Assembly (NCBI RefSeq): GCF_012641475.1 | Contig: NZ_JABAIL010000008.1 | Location: 170,045-234,044, forward strand | Direction of reading: 5' to 3' | Length of the DNA: 64,000 nt | DNA from: Flammeovirga agarivorans | GTDB taxonomy: Bacteria > Bacteroidota > Bacteroidia > Cytophagales > Flammeovirgaceae | In this document: in pieces, positions 17,393 through 26,967 of the stretch | Position numbering within the stretch: position 1 is the first letter of the stretch | Layout: each line of letters opens with the position of its first letter | Program-made: the position numbers and the translations under genes | Notes under the pieces: model-generated | Databases searched by the model: none | What the model was told of the DNA's origin: nothing | The model's input: only the letters and a program-made list of their open reading frames with translations

Positions 17393-17672
17393 TAGTTAAA
17401 ATTGTAGTTTATAGGACAGACATGAATTGTTGTGATCATCTCATGTTCAAAAAATAGTTAGACAAAAGAGTATAGCATTAAATAGATTGTTTATTTCATT
17501 TTCATCAAGAGCGCTCATGTGTTGGCTATAGTTTGTCTATCACAATTCTAAAGCTAATATGAATTAAAAACAAATGTTAAATGCAGTGCTAATTCTTGAG
17601 ATAAAGCGTTTTTATTGCACTTTTTATGGAAGCACAAACGTTTTGTAGCGCAACACCTGAATCAATCACCAA

Positions 17673-17686
17673 CTAAACCGGTTGCA
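17673..17686. promoter_or_regulatory. LacI-family-type operator upstream of susC
   Basis: CTAAACCGGTTGCA, minus strand TGCAACCGGTTTAG, contains the perfect palindrome AACCGGTT and fits TGnAAnCGnTTnnn. It is about 280 bp upstream of the susC start. Confidence 0.5.
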
Positions 17687-17736
17687 TTAATATGATAACG
17701 AAATAAAATATACGAATTAAATTATTTAGAAACCTG

Positions 17737-17750
17737 TTGCGCAATCGGTA
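17737..17750. promoter_or_regulatory. Partial LacI-type site overlapping TTGCGCAA
   Basis: TTGCGCAA (17737-17744) is a perfect 8-bp palindrome; GCAATCGGTA (17741-17750) repeats the core seen at 12231. It is weaker than the other copies. Confidence 0.35.
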
Positions 17751-17909
17751 GATAAAATATTTAAAATGTACTGAATACGTTTAAAAATTGCATATTTCTA
17801 TCATTTATCATCTGTCAAAAAAATCAAAAAAAATTACTGATTTTTCAATAAATCGGACCTTTTCATGCAAAATCTGTGGGCTTTTCTTCATTTTGTCATT
17901 ATCTTGCGG

Positions 17910-18065
17910 CGTGCTTATCAAGAATGACAGAGAGAACGGGCTCGTAGATGTCATGGCAACCGTTGTTCCCAGCGATAGGTGCCAATTCCCGCTTCGGAAG
18001 TGTCCGAGAAAGATGAGTAGAAGCATTCGATCTAGAATGAGGGTCTCAGAGAAACTTTAAGCACG
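17910..18065 (+). ncRNA. SAM-I (S-box) riboswitch upstream of metH
   Basis: P1 is CGTGCTT (17910-17916) with AAGCACG (18059-18065). Inside are the S-box landmarks in order: CTTATCAAGA, ATGACA/TGTCAT (P2), GGCAACC, GGTGCCAATTCC (P3 and binding core, consensus GGTGCTAAATCC), the P4 loop, and AAAGATGAG. SAM binding should turn off metH, since SAM is the end product. There is no GC-rich terminator between the aptamer and metH; instead a 16-bp palindrome CTATTTTATAAAATAG (18077-18092) sits just before the start, so control may act on translation or by an atypical platform. Confidence 0.92.
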
Positions 18066-18076
18066 TTTTAACTCTC

Positions 18077-18092
18077 CTATTTTATAAAATAG
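18077..18092 (+). other. Perfect 16-bp palindrome in the metH leader
   Basis: CTATTTTATAAAATAG, flanked by ACTC (18071-18074) and GAGT (18095-18098), which can extend the stem. It lies between the riboswitch and the first in-frame start codons and may be the expression platform. Confidence 0.5.
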
Positions 18093-18127
18093 TTGAGTAT
18101 GTGAAACGTAACTTTCAAAATATTAAG

Positions 18128-21100
18128 ATGTCAGAAAAACTCCAGGAGTTAGCAAAAGAACGAGTGTTGATTTTGGACGGTGCCATGGGTACTATGATCC
18201 AAAGACACAAATTAGGTGAGGATGATTACAGAGGCGAGCGTTACAAAGATCACCCATGTGACGTTAAAGGTAATAATGATATGTTATCTATTACTCAGCC
18301 GAATATTATCAGAGATATTCATAAACAGTATTTTGAAGCAGGTTGTGATATCGTAGAAACTAATACATTTAGTGGTACTACAATCGCAATGGCCGACTAT
18401 GAAATGGAAAGCGAAGTTTACGAGTTAAACTATGCGTCTGCGAAGTTGGCAAAAGAAGCTGCATTAGAATTTACTGAGAAGGAACCTCACAAACCTCGTT
18501 TTGTAGCTGGAGCCATTGGTCCTACCAACCGTACTGCTTCAATTTCACCAGATGTAAATGATCCTGGTTATAGAGCCGTTACATTTGATGATCTTGTGGA
18601 GGCTTATTATTTACAAGTTCAAGGCTTAGCAGAAGGTGGTGTAGATACGATTCTTATCGAAACCGTTTTTGATACCTTAAACTGTAAAGCTGCACTGTTT
18701 GCAGCAGACAAATATTTTACGGATGTAGAAAATGGAAATGTTACTCCCGCTGCCCCAAAAGGTAGAGAAGAGGAATTTCCTAACCAATATAAAGGAAAGC
18801 GTCTGCCATTGATGGTATCTGGTACTATTACTGATGCTTCTGGTAGAACACTTTCAGGACAAGTAGTAGAGGCATTCTGGAACTCTATTAGACATGCCGA
18901 TTTATTTAGTGTAGGTTTAAACTGTGCTTTGGGTGCAGATTTACTTCGTCCATATATTCAAGAGTTATCTAGGGTAGCGGACGTAAATGTTTCTGCATAT
19001 CCTAATGCTGGTCTACCTAACGAATTTGGCGAATATGATCAGACATCAGAAGAAATGAGTGATATCTTAAAATCTTTTGATGGATTAGTTAATATCGTAG
19101 GTGGATGTTGTGGTACTACTCCAGATCATATTGCTGGTATTGCTAAAACATTTAGTCAAGCAAAAGTTAGAGAGGTTACTAAAAAAGAACCTTATCAAAG
19201 ACTTAGTGGTTTAGAACCTGTAACGATCAAGCCAGATAGTATCTTTGTCAATGTAGGTGAAAGAGCCAACGTAACCGGTTCAGCAAAATTCCGTCGATTA
19301 ATTGAAAACGGAGAGTTTGAGGAAGCGATTGAAGTAGTAAGACACCAAGTGGAAGGTGGTGCTCAAGTGATCGACGTCAATATGGACGAAGGAATGTTAG
19401 ACTCTAAGGAGTGTATGACACGTTTCTTAAACCTTATTGCTTCTGAACCAGATATCGCTAAGCTTCCAATCATGGTCGACTCATCTAAATGGGAGATTAT
19501 TGAAGCAGGCTTAAAGACGTTGCAAGGTAAAGGTATTGTTAACTCGATTTCACTTAAAGAAGGAGAGGAAGATTTTATTCAAAAAGCAACACTCATTAAA
19601 AAGTATGGTGCAGCTGCTGTTGTTATGGCTTTTGATGAAGAAGGACAAGCAGATAACTTCGAAAGAAGAAAAGAAATCTGTTCTCGTTCTTATGATATCC
19701 TAGTAAACAAAGTAGGGTTCCCTCCACAAGATATCATCTTTGATCCTAACATTTTAGCGGTTGCCACAGGTATCGAAGAGCATAATAATTATGCTGTAGA
19801 TTTCTTTAAAGGTACGCAGTGGATCAAAGAAAATTTACCACATGCATTAGTAAGTGGTGGTGTATCTAATATCTCTTTCTCTTTCAGAGGTAATAATGCT
19901 GTTAGGGAAGCCATGCACTCAGTCTTTTTATATCATGCAGGTAAAGCAGGTATGGATATGGGTATTGTAAACCCAGGTATGCTTGAGGTGTATGAAGAGA
20001 TTCCAAAAGACTTATTAGAACATGTTGAAGATGTTCTTTTAAATAGAAGAGAAGATGCTACTGAACGTTTAGTTGATTTCGCAGAAACTGTAAAATCAAA
20101 GGGTAAGAAAAAAGAGGTAGACCTTTCTTGGAGAGAGAAAACAGTTGAGGAAAGACTTTCTCATGCCCTTGTAAAAGGTTTAGTAGAATTTGTAGAAGAA
20201 GATGTTGAGGAAGCTCGCCAGAAGTTTGATCGTCCAATTGAAGTGATTGAAGGTCCTTTGATGGATGGTATGAATGTAGTAGGTGACCTATTTGGTGAAG
20301 GTAAAATGTTCCTTCCACAAGTAGTGAAATCTGCTCGTGTAATGAAGAAGGCAGTAGCGATTCTTATTCCATATATCGAGGAAGAAAAAGCAAAAAATCC
20401 AGAGTTGTCTGCATCCTCATCAGCAGGTAAAATTCTGATGGCAACTGTAAAAGGTGATGTACATGATATCGGAAAAAATATTGTAAGTGTTGTTTTATCT
20501 TGTAATAATTTCGAAATCATTGACTTAGGTGTAATGGTGCCTTTGGATAAGATTATAAGAACTGCCGTTGAAGAAAAAGTGGATGTTATCGGACTAAGTG
20601 GTTTGATTACACCATCTTTAGATGAAATGGTATACGTTGCTGAAGAACTAGAACGTCAGGAATTAAATATCCCGGTATTGATTGGTGGTGCTACGACTTC
20701 ACGAGTCCATACTGCCGTTAAAATTGATCCACAATATTCAGGTTCTGTAGTTCACGTTTTAGATGCTTCGAAATCAGTGCCAATTGCTTCTGCTTATACA
20801 TCTGAAAATAAAGAGTATAGAGAAGAAGTAATCCAAGAATTTAAAGAAGAATATGCAGTTTTAAGAGAAACTCACGCTAAACGTCAAGGGGCGAAAAAGC
20901 TAATTTCTCTTGAAGATGCTCGTAATAATAAAGTGGATATCGATTGGGCAACGACACCAATCACTAAACCATCATTCTTAGGTAAAAAAGTATTTGAGAA
21001 TTATGATTTAGAAGAAATTGCAAAGTATATGGATTGGACGCCATTCTTCCAGACATGGGAATTGGCAGGCCGTTTCCCTGCGATCTTAAAAGATGAGATT

Positions 21101-21931
21101 GTGGGTAAGCAGGCATCAGATCTATATGATGATGCAAAGGCGATGTTGAAAAATATCATTGATAATAAATTACTTCAGGCCAATGCTGTTATTGGATTCT
21201 TCCCTGCAAATAGTATCAATGACGATGATATCGCTTTGTATGATTTTAAAGAAGAAGATGTAGAGTTACCAGATGCAGAACATCATCATTCGTTATTCTA
21301 CAGAGAAGATCGTACAAATCAGGTAGGTACATTATGTCACTTGCGTCAACAGAATAAAAAAGCAGCAAGCAAGCCTAACTTCTGTTTAAGTGATTTTGTT
21401 GCTCCAGTAGAATCTGGTCGAAACGATTACATCGGTGCTTTTGCAGTAACTGCAGGTATTGGATTGGACAAATTAGTTGCTAAATATGAAGCGGATTTGG
21501 ACGATTATAACAGTATCATGGTAAAAGCCTTAGCCGATCGTTTAGCAGAAGCCTTTACAGAATTAATGCATGAAAAAGTGCGTAAGGAAATTTGGGGTTA
21601 TGCAAAAGATGAAATCTTTAATAATGAAGATTTAATCGATGAAAAATACGAAGGTATTCGTCCTGCACCTGGTTATCCAGCTTGTCCTGATCATACAGAA
21701 AAAGACAAGTTATTTGAGATGTTGGATGTAACAAATTCAATTGGAGTAGAATTAACAGAAAGTTATGCAATGACTCCGGCTGCTGCTGTTTCAGGCTGGT
21801 ACTTTGGTAACAAAGAATCTCGTTACTTTGGTTTAGGAAAAATCAATGAGGATCAACTTAAAGATTATGCTGAAAGAGTAGGCAGACCTGAACACGAAAT
21901 GAGACGTTGGTTAGGCACCGTTCTTTTATAA
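18128..21931 (+). CDS. metH: Cobalamin-dependent methionine synthase
   Basis: 1267 residues from ATG 18128. This start is preferred because [25 protein letters not shown] aligns with the usual MetH N-terminus; a GTG at 18101 would add nine residues. All four modules are present: homocysteine-binding barrel with zinc site GGCCGT, folate (pterin-binding) barrel ([18 protein letters not shown]), cobalamin domain with the cobalt-ligand motif [10 protein letters not shown], and AdoMet reactivation domain with [28 protein letters not shown]. It transfers a methyl group from methyl-tetrahydrofolate to homocysteine in the cytoplasm. Controlled by the SAM-I riboswitch just upstream; a terminator follows, so it is monocistronic. 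Confidence 0.96.
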   Translation: MSEKLQELAKERVLILDGAMGTMIQRHKLGEDDYRGERYKDHPCDVKGNNDMLSITQPNIIRDIHKQYFEAGCDIVETNTFSGTTIAMADYEMESEVYELNYASAKLAKEAALEFTEKEPHKPRFVAGAIGPTNRTASISPDVNDPGYRAVTFDDLVEAYYLQVQGLAEGGVDTILIETVFDTLNCKAALFAADKYFTDVENGNVTPAAPKGREEEFPNQYKGKRLPLMVSGTITDASGRTLSGQVVEAFWNSIRHADLFSVGLNCALGADLLRPYIQELSRVADVNVSAYPNAGLPNEFGEYDQTSEEMSDILKSFDGLVNIVGGCCGTTPDHIAGIAKTFSQAKVREVTKKEPYQRLSGLEPVTIKPDSIFVNVGERANVTGSAKFRRLIENGEFEEAIEVVRHQVEGGAQVIDVNMDEGMLDSKECMTRFLNLIASEPDIAKLPIMVDSSKWEIIEAGLKTLQGKGIVNSISLKEGEEDFIQKATLIKKYGAAAVVMAFDEEGQADNFERRKEICSRSYDILVNKVGFPPQDIIFDPNILAVATGIEEHNNYAVDFFKGTQWIKENLPHALVSGGVSNISFSFRGNNAVREAMHSVFLYHAGKAGMDMGIVNPGMLEVYEEIPKDLLEHVEDVLLNRREDATERLVDFAETVKSKGKKKEVDLSWREKTVEERLSHALVKGLVEFVEEDVEEARQKFDRPIEVIEGPLMDGMNVVGDLFGEGKMFLPQVVKSARVMKKAVAILIPYIEEEKAKNPELSASSSAGKILMATVKGDVHDIGKNIVSVVLSCNNFEIIDLGVMVPLDKIIRTAVEEKVDVIGLSGLITPSLDEMVYVAEELERQELNIPVLIGGATTSRVHTAVKIDPQYSGSVVHVLDASKSVPIASAYTSENKEYREEVIQEFKEEYAVLRETHAKRQGAKKLISLEDARNNKVDIDWATTPITKPSFLGKKVFENYDLEEIAKYMDWTPFFQTWELAGRFPAILKDEIVGKQASDLYDDAKAMLKNIIDNKLLQANAVIGFFPANSINDDDIALYDFKEEDVELPDAEHHHSLFYREDRTNQVGTLCHLRQQNKKAASKPNFCLSDFVAPVESGRNDYIGAFAVTAGIGLDKLVAKYEADLDDYNSIMVKALADRLAEAFTELMHEKVRKEIWGYAKDEIFNNEDLIDEKYEGIRPAPGYPACPDHTEKDKLFEMLDVTNSIGVELTESYAMTPAAAVSGWYFGNKESRYFGLGKINEDQLKDYAERVGRPEHEMRRWLGTVLL

Positions 21932-21982
21932 ACAGAGAAATATCTTTGAGGTATTTAATCCTCTCTAATAAATAACTTATTG

Positions 21983-22020
21983 AGACCAAGCTTAGACTTA
22001 TTCTAAGTTTGGTCTTTTTA
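21983..22020 (+). terminator. Rho-independent terminator after metH
   Basis: AGACCAAGCTTAGA (21983-21996) pairs with TCTAAGTTTGGTCT (22002-22015), 14 bp with one G-T pair and a 5-nt loop, then a T run. Confidence 0.88.
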
Positions 22021-22174
22021 CTTTTAGAGTAAATGCAAGTATTTATTTGACAAAAAGAATATGTAATTATATAGCTATAATTTATTGGTTACATTTTCTT
22101 TCCTTACTTTTTACTTCTTGCTTAAATTTTCTATTTTCACTTCATAATTAAACCTCCACATGTAAGCAGAATTT

Positions 22175-23074
22175 ATGAGTAAATTAGTAACCTTAGAGAA
22201 CGCAAATTTATCGGTTCAAATTTCAAGAAATGGAGCAGAATTGCACTCTGTATATCATAAACAACATCAGCAAGAATATTTATGGCAGGGAGATAAGGAA
22301 GTTTGGGGTAGACATGCACCAGTTCTTTTTCCAATTGTTGGTCAGGTTGAAGATGGATTCTATGAGGTCGATGATGTAAAATATAAATTACCTCAACATG
22401 GTTTTGCTCGTGATATGGAGCATAAGTTGATTACTCAAGACGAATTAAGGTGTATTTTTGAACTAAAGTTTGACCATTCTACAATGGAAAAATATCCTTA
22501 CAAGTTTGTATTCAGAACAATATATGAGATAAAAGGAAGTAAACTATCCATCACCTATCAAGTGGATAATATGGATATGGAAGATATCTATTTTTCTGTA
22601 GGTGCCCATCCTGGTTTCAATACCAATTTTATCCCGAATACTAGTTTTGAGGATTATGTAATTGAATTTTCTGAAAAAGAACCTTTCGAGAGATTATTAT
22701 TAGATAACGGTTTAAGAAGTGGAGCCATTGAACATGATGCATTAAAAGGTGAACATATTCTTCCATTAACGTTTGAAACTTTTAAAGATGATGCATTAAT
22801 CTTTGACCATTTCAAATCTGAATATTTAGATATTTATGCCAAGCATTATGAAGATAGAAGATTAAGAATTGGTTTTAAAGACTGGCCATTGTTAGGTATT
22901 TGGACCCCGTATCAAAAGAGAGCTGATTTTGTATGTATTGAACCTTGGTATGGTGTAGCAGATCTTAGAGATGAGAACCATGACTTTAAAGAAAAATATG
23001 CTAATCAGGTATTACATAAGGAAGAGACATTCTCAGCTACTTTCACTGTAGAGATCATAGATAATGAAGATTAG
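22175..23074 (+). CDS. Aldose 1-epimerase family protein (LacX-like)
   Basis: 299 residues, galactose-mutarotase-like beta-sandwich without signal peptide. Family landmarks: LSVQISRNGAELHSVYH at the start, YLWQGDKEVWGRHAPVLFPIVGQ, LPQHGFARDME with the substrate His, FSVGAHPGFN with the second His, and IWTPYQKRADFVCIEPWYG near the end. It probably interconverts sugar anomers; the exact sugar is unknown. Its last 11 bases overlap the start of the next gene, so the two are co-translated, although a metabolic link between them is not obvious. Confidence 0.88.
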   Translation: MSKLVTLENANLSVQISRNGAELHSVYHKQHQQEYLWQGDKEVWGRHAPVLFPIVGQVEDGFYEVDDVKYKLPQHGFARDMEHKLITQDELRCIFELKFDHSTMEKYPYKFVFRTIYEIKGSKLSITYQVDNMDMEDIYFSVGAHPGFNTNFIPNTSFEDYVIEFSEKEPFERLLLDNGLRSGAIEHDALKGEHILPLTFETFKDDALIFDHFKSEYLDIYAKHYEDRRLRIGFKDWPLLGIWTPYQKRADFVCIEPWYGVADLRDENHDFKEKYANQVLHKEETFSATFTVEIIDNED

Positions 23075-23810
23075 TGATTATACAGGAGTTTGGCAAGAGG
23101 AACAAGTGGTAAAGTCATTTCAAATTGGGCCAAATTACATTTTAAAACCTACTGCAATTGCAGAGTTTTTTCAAGAAGCTGCAGGTAATCATTCAAATGC
23201 AGAAAAGTTTGGAATGAGAGAAATGATGGCTCTTGGAAAAGCATGGGTGTTAGGTTCCATAAAATATAAGATCAATCAATGGCCTAAATGGTCAGATAAT
23301 CTATTGATTGAAACTTGGGTTTTTGATGTTCAGAAGTTTTCTTCACAACGTAATTTTATCATGAAAAACCAAAAAGAAGAAGTTTTAATAGAAGGTTCTT
23401 CGAATTGGTTCGGGATTGATTTTAAAAAGAGAAAACCTACTTATATAGATGATTTTATGGATGTTGTCCATGTTAGAGAAGATCTTACAACAACTGGAAA
23501 ACCTGATAAGTTAAGAGGTTTAGAACGAGTAGATCATTCCTCTCAGCGTAAGGCAGTATTCTCTGACTTGGATCCCGTAAACCATGTCAATAACATTAAG
23601 TACTTAGAATGGATGATTGATAGTCTTCCAGCAGAAGTAAAAAAGAAATCACTCAGTCAGGTGGAAACTAATTATCTATCTGAAGTCCGTTTGGATGAAG
23701 AAGTGAAAATACTTTCAGAAATAGATCAAGTTGAAAATGGTTTTAATATCATTACTTGTATAATGAAAGAAGAAAAACCTGCTTGTATTTTACATACAGT
23801 TTGGGAATAA
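23064..23810 (+). CDS. Acyl-[acyl-carrier-protein] thioesterase
   Basis: 248 residues with two hotdog folds of the plant-FatA/bacterial TE14 type. First half: FQIGPNYILKPTAIAEFFQEAAGNHSNAEKFG and AWVLGSIKYKI. Second half: RKAVFSDLDPVNHVNNIKYLEWMIDSLP, where Asp/Asn-His-Asn fits the catalytic region of the family. It hydrolyses acyl-ACP to release free fatty acids in the cytoplasm. It starts inside the end of the aldose-epimerase gene (11-base overlap). Confidence 0.9.
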   Translation: MKISDYTGVWQEEQVVKSFQIGPNYILKPTAIAEFFQEAAGNHSNAEKFGMREMMALGKAWVLGSIKYKINQWPKWSDNLLIETWVFDVQKFSSQRNFIMKNQKEEVLIEGSSNWFGIDFKKRKPTYIDDFMDVVHVREDLTTTGKPDKLRGLERVDHSSQRKAVFSDLDPVNHVNNIKYLEWMIDSLPAEVKKKSLSQVETNYLSEVRLDEEVKILSEIDQVENGFNIITCIMKEEKPACILHTVWE

Positions 23811-23958
23811 GACTCCTTCCTATATAATGAATAATCCTTGTTGTTTGAAGAGAATTCAGGTGGCAAGGTTTATTTTATTATGTTAACAGAAACAGTGTTA
23901 CATATATTCTTTATTAATCATAAGTTTGTAGGTATACATATCATTATTAATCAATTAT

Positions 23959-25848
23959 ATGAGAAACCATATCAACAAATTATTCATTTTTACTTTACTT
24001 TTATTGCTGTCATCATGTTTAAAAGATGAAATATCTGAGTTACAAAAACAGTTAGATGACCTTGAAAAGAGAACAGAACAGTTAGAAGCAACTCAAGATG
24101 CAATGATTGCTTTATTGCAAGCTCATGAAGGTGCTTCTACAATAGAAGATGTTATTATCCATAATGATGGGACAACTTTATTGATGTCAGATGGTTCGAA
24201 AATCTTTATTCCAAATACCGAAGCAACTACACCATATATTGGTGCAAATGGTAATTGGTGGATAAATGGTGAAGATACTGGAGTTTCCGCTACAGGAAAT
24301 GATGGAGAGCAAGGGTCATCACCTTACATTGGAGAAAATGGAAACTGGTGGATAGATGGCGAAGATACAGGGGTACCTTCTACAGGAAATGATGGAGAAA
24401 ATGGTACAAATGGAGATTCACCGTACATTGGTCAAAATGGAAACTGGTGGATTGGAGGAGAAGATACAGGAGTACCAGCATCAGGTCATTCAGGCCAAGA
24501 TGGCTTAACTCCATATGTAGGCGAAAATGGTAATTGGTGGATAGGTGATTCAGATACAGGAATCCCTGTAACCGGGAGTGATGGTGAAAACGGGGAAGAT
24601 GGTTTAACCCCATATGTAGGTGAGAACGGCAATTGGTGGATAGGTGATTCAGACACTGGAATCCCTGTAGCAGGGAATGATGGTGAAAATGGCGAAGATG
24701 GTTTAACTCCATATGTAGGTGAGAACGGTAATTGGTGGATCGGTGATACTGATACTGGACAAAAAGCAGCAGCACCTGTGATAATATCAATCCAATATGA
24801 AAGCGGATATATGATTTACCATTTTAGTGATGGAACTTCAATTGAGGTACAAATAGAAATGCCAAAGAGCGATTATGATAATATGCCTGATTCTTGGTAT
24901 AAATTACATCCTGAAGGTTATAAATATCCCTCATATTTTGGGATGTTCGATGATGAAAGTTTAGGATATATTAATGTAAATGATAATTGGTGTTTAGTAA
25001 GAATTGATAAATATGGTAACTTCATTTCTGATCCAACAGTAGTAAGATATGGAGCAAACCACTGTACTATAGAATATTCGGAAACACATTTAGTTTTTAA
25101 AGAACCTGAAGAAATGACTCTGAGCCTTTATTCTAAGAAAGATGTCTTATTGATGACTTCTATTGATGAAATTGATGTTGATGAGATGTATTCTTATAAA
25201 TTAAATGGTAAATATTTATCAGTACTTTTTAAACACTATAAGAGCTATCAAAACTATACGTATAGTCTGAAAATTTATGAGATCAACAATGATTCATTTC
25301 AACTAATTTCCAATAATGAATTATCAAGTACTGAAAACCACGGTTTATTGACAAATTCGAAGGAAGGACATACCCTATTATATTACGGACATTCAAATAG
25401 TCCATACTTAATTTGGCTTGATAAGTATGGTAATGAAATTAACTCTATTTTAGACAAATACGATTCTCAAAAACAGTATAGATTTATAAAAAATAAGCTG
25501 CAAGTAATTGAAGCGAAAACAACAAGTTTAGTAATAGAAGAATATTCAAATACAGGAGTATATAATGATACAAAAGTTATTAATTACCCAAATATACCTG
25601 ATTTATCATTTGATCATTTGTATTCTTACATTAATGGAGATATTATTTCTATATATGATGGTGGAGGTAATGGTTCATTATTAACATATGAATCTGATGT
25701 AGATGGTAATTTTAATTATTTATACGGAATTAGATATACAATAATTGAAGGTGCTGATAAAAGTGTTAGAGCTGCATTTCGAATTAATGATTTACTACTT
25801 CAAAATACAGGACAAAGTGGAATGTATTGTATCCCAATAAAAAAATAA
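23959..25848 (+). CDS. Lipoprotein with coiled coil and six Gly-rich GNWWI repeats
   Basis: 629 residues. Lipobox Cys20 (LLLLSSC). Residues about 24-55 form a coiled coil (ISELQKQLDDLEKRTEQLEATQDAM), as in DUF4988-type N-termini of Bacteroidota lipoproteins. Six repeats follow at about residues 91-268, each with PY(I/V)GxNGNWWI, a (D/S/G)(T/D)DTG turn and a collagen-like GNDGENG linker; units 4 and 5 are nearly identical. The C-terminal ~340 residues are a beta-rich region with repeated DKYGN motifs, perhaps a propeller. Likely surface-exposed, binding or lyase-associated; no catalytic motif is recognised. Confidence 0.82.
   Translation: MRNHINKLFIFTLLLLLSSCLKDEISELQKQLDDLEKRTEQLEATQDAMIALLQAHEGASTIEDVIIHNDGTTLLMSDGSKIFIPNTEATTPYIGANGNWWINGEDTGVSATGNDGEQGSSPYIGENGNWWIDGEDTGVPSTGNDGENGTNGDSPYIGQNGNWWIGGEDTGVPASGHSGQDGLTPYVGENGNWWIGDSDTGIPVTGSDGENGEDGLTPYVGENGNWWIGDSDTGIPVAGNDGENGEDGLTPYVGENGNWWIGDTDTGQKAAAPVIISIQYESGYMIYHFSDGTSIEVQIEMPKSDYDNMPDSWYKLHPEGYKYPSYFGMFDDESLGYINVNDNWCLVRIDKYGNFISDPTVVRYGANHCTIEYSETHLVFKEPEEMTLSLYSKKDVLLMTSIDEIDVDEMYSYKLNGKYLSVLFKHYKSYQNYTYSLKIYEINNDSFQLISNNELSSTENHGLLTNSKEGHTLLYYGHSNSPYLIWLDKYGNEINSILDKYDSQKQYRFIKNKLQVIEAKTTSLVIEEYSNTGVYNDTKVINYPNIPDLSFDHLYSYINGDIISIYDGGGNGSLLTYESDVDGNFNYLYGIRYTIIEGADKSVRAAFRINDLLLQNTGQSGMYCIPIKK
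24226..24762 (+). repeat. In-gene tandem repeat (six units of about 87-99 bp)
   Basis: DNA repeat encoding the PYxGxNGNWWI units. Spacing between units is not constant, with 29-33 codons; units 4-6 share long near-identical stretches, implying recent duplication. The non-uniform period and coding frame rule out a CRISPR array. Copy number may vary between strains by slippage or recombination. Confidence 0.85.
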
Positions 25849-25855
25849 TTTCAGT

Positions 25856-25893
25856 AAAGTAATGTCAATCATTTTTGACATTACTTTATTTTA
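25856..25893 (+). terminator. Rho-independent terminator after the repeat lipoprotein gene
   Basis: AAAGTAATGTCAA (25856-25868) pairs with TTGACATTACTTT (25875-25887), a perfect 13-bp stem with a 6-nt loop, followed by ATTTTATT. Confidence 0.82.
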
Positions 25894-26069
25894 TCCATAA
25901 ATAATACAACTTACCCTTTACTGTTATTTCCATCTCTATCACATTCTTATCACTTTCTATAACAAATTAACTAATCTCAACATCTTGAAGCTAAATCTGT
26001 AACATTGAATGGATTATGTCAGTATATACTATCGAAATCATCTTAAAATAATTTAAAAAATTAAGAACA

Positions 26070-26450
26070 ATGAAATCGTTAGACCTTTCAACATTACACT
26101 TTGAGCATAATTCTTGGGTAAAAGAATTAGCCTTTTATAAAGAGCAAATCAAATTATATACAGATAGAGTAGAAGAACTAACTGAGAAAAATACAAAAAC
26201 TGGAATTCGTGAACAGTTGTCGCAGTTTATGAATCAGTTTAAAGTTCAAAATGAAGTAATCGATACTTTAAATCATAAAATTAAGTCACAAGAAGAAGAA
26301 TTAGTTGCTGCAGTTGAAGCGAATGAGGTGAAAGCTTCAAAAACTTCATTTGATGATCAGGCAGGCATGTATTCAGAGATGGCAAAGTTCCATTCAATCT
26401 ATAATGAATTGAAAACTAAATTTCTACGTTTCTGCGAAGAGTGGATGTAA
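26070..26450 (+). CDS. Hypothetical coiled-coil protein
   Basis: 126 residues, almost wholly helical, with heptad-like spacing in KELAFYKEQIKLYTDRVEEL and NEVIDTLNHKIKSQEEELVAAVEANEV. No signal peptide, so it is cytoplasmic. Family not recognised. It starts about 40 bp before the eRF1-like gene and shares its direction, with a terminator only after the second gene, so the two form a likely operon. Confidence 0.75.
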   Translation: MKSLDLSTLHFEHNSWVKELAFYKEQIKLYTDRVEELTEKNTKTGIREQLSQFMNQFKVQNEVIDTLNHKIKSQEEELVAAVEANEVKASKTSFDDQAGMYSEMAKFHSIYNELKTKFLRFCEEWM

Positions 26451-26491
26451 TAGAAAGATTAATTATTTAAAATCACTGACTTAACAATATT

Positions 26492-26899
26492 ATGGAAAAT
26501 TCGATTGCTTTATTAAAAATTGATCATCACGGTGCTGATATTTATAAATTAGGAGGAAAAACAGAAGGTGAAATTGCTTCAGAGCATCCATATGATCCTG
26601 AGCATATCCATTGGCATTTGCACAACAAAAAAGTAAAAAATGGCAAAAATATTAACGAGGATACAGCTTTTTTTAAAGACATCATTAATGATCTTCAAGG
26701 ATTTAAAGGCTTAGTTGTAGCATCGCATGGTACAGGTAAAGCCAATGAAGGAGATGTATTTATTAAATATTTAGAAGATCACCATAAAGGCCTTCATCAA
26801 TTGGTTATTTCAAAGGTGGAAACAGATGAGCATGAAACTGAAAAGCAACTTTTAGCGAAAGTTGATGAGGCAGCTTTGCTAGATCATTTAAGAAAATAA
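26492..26899 (+). CDS. Small eRF1/Pelota domain-3-like protein (translational-machinery-associated type)
   Basis: 135 residues, cytoplasmic. The pattern matches small bacterial proteins related to domain 3 of archaeo-eukaryotic release factors: N-terminal strand with IALLKIDHHGADIYKL, a His-rich middle (HIHWHLHNKK), EDTAFFKDIINDLQGFKGLVVASHG, then FIKYLEDHHKGLHQLVISKVETDEHETEKQLLAKV, where VxTDEHxTxxQL is the clearest link. Related bacterial families are proposed to act on ribosomes or as nucleases; that role is inference here. It follows the coiled-coil gene, which may be its partner. The family call is from motif memory, not a search. Confidence 0.55.
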   Translation: MENSIALLKIDHHGADIYKLGGKTEGEIASEHPYDPEHIHWHLHNKKVKNGKNINEDTAFFKDIINDLQGFKGLVVASHGTGKANEGDVFIKYLEDHHKGLHQLVISKVETDEHETEKQLLAKVDEAALLDHLRK

Positions 26900-26928
26900 T
26901 CAGAGTAACCACTCGTAGTATATATATG

Positions 26929-26967
26929 AAGACCAATCCTATGAATACAGGATTGGTCTTTTTTATT
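26929..26967 (+). terminator. Rho-independent terminator between convergent genes
   Basis: AAGACCAATCCT (26929-26940) pairs with AGGATTGGTCTT (26949-26960), a perfect 12-bp stem with an 8-nt loop, then TTTTATT. The T tail favours the plus strand; the stem could also help end the LytTR gene from the other side. Confidence 0.85.

Larger units (their letters stand above)
17393..17909. promoter_or_regulatory. Divergent promoter region between susC and metH
   Basis: About 500 bp without a protein gene. It includes AAACGTTT (17636-17643), a LacI-type site at 17673-17686, and TTGCGCAA followed by GCAATCGGTA at 17737-17750. These match the operator type found at 12.2 kb and before tdh. I could not place a convincing TAnnTTTG element for susC. 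Confidence 0.5.

Noticed and set aside
17788..18060. Frames on both strands over the metH leader
   Set aside because: They are covered by the SAM-I riboswitch; the RNA landmarks explain the sequence.
23838..24029. 63-codon frame before the repeat lipoprotein
   Set aside because: It overlaps the lipoprotein signal peptide in another frame and has no recognisable pattern.
24226..24762. Tandem repeat considered as a CRISPR array
   Set aside because: Units are coding, in one frame, without unique spacers and with varying period.
24380..24790. 136-codon antisense frame in the repeat region
   Set aside because: A mirror of the in-gene repeat; His/Leu-rich low-complexity sequence typical of such shadows.
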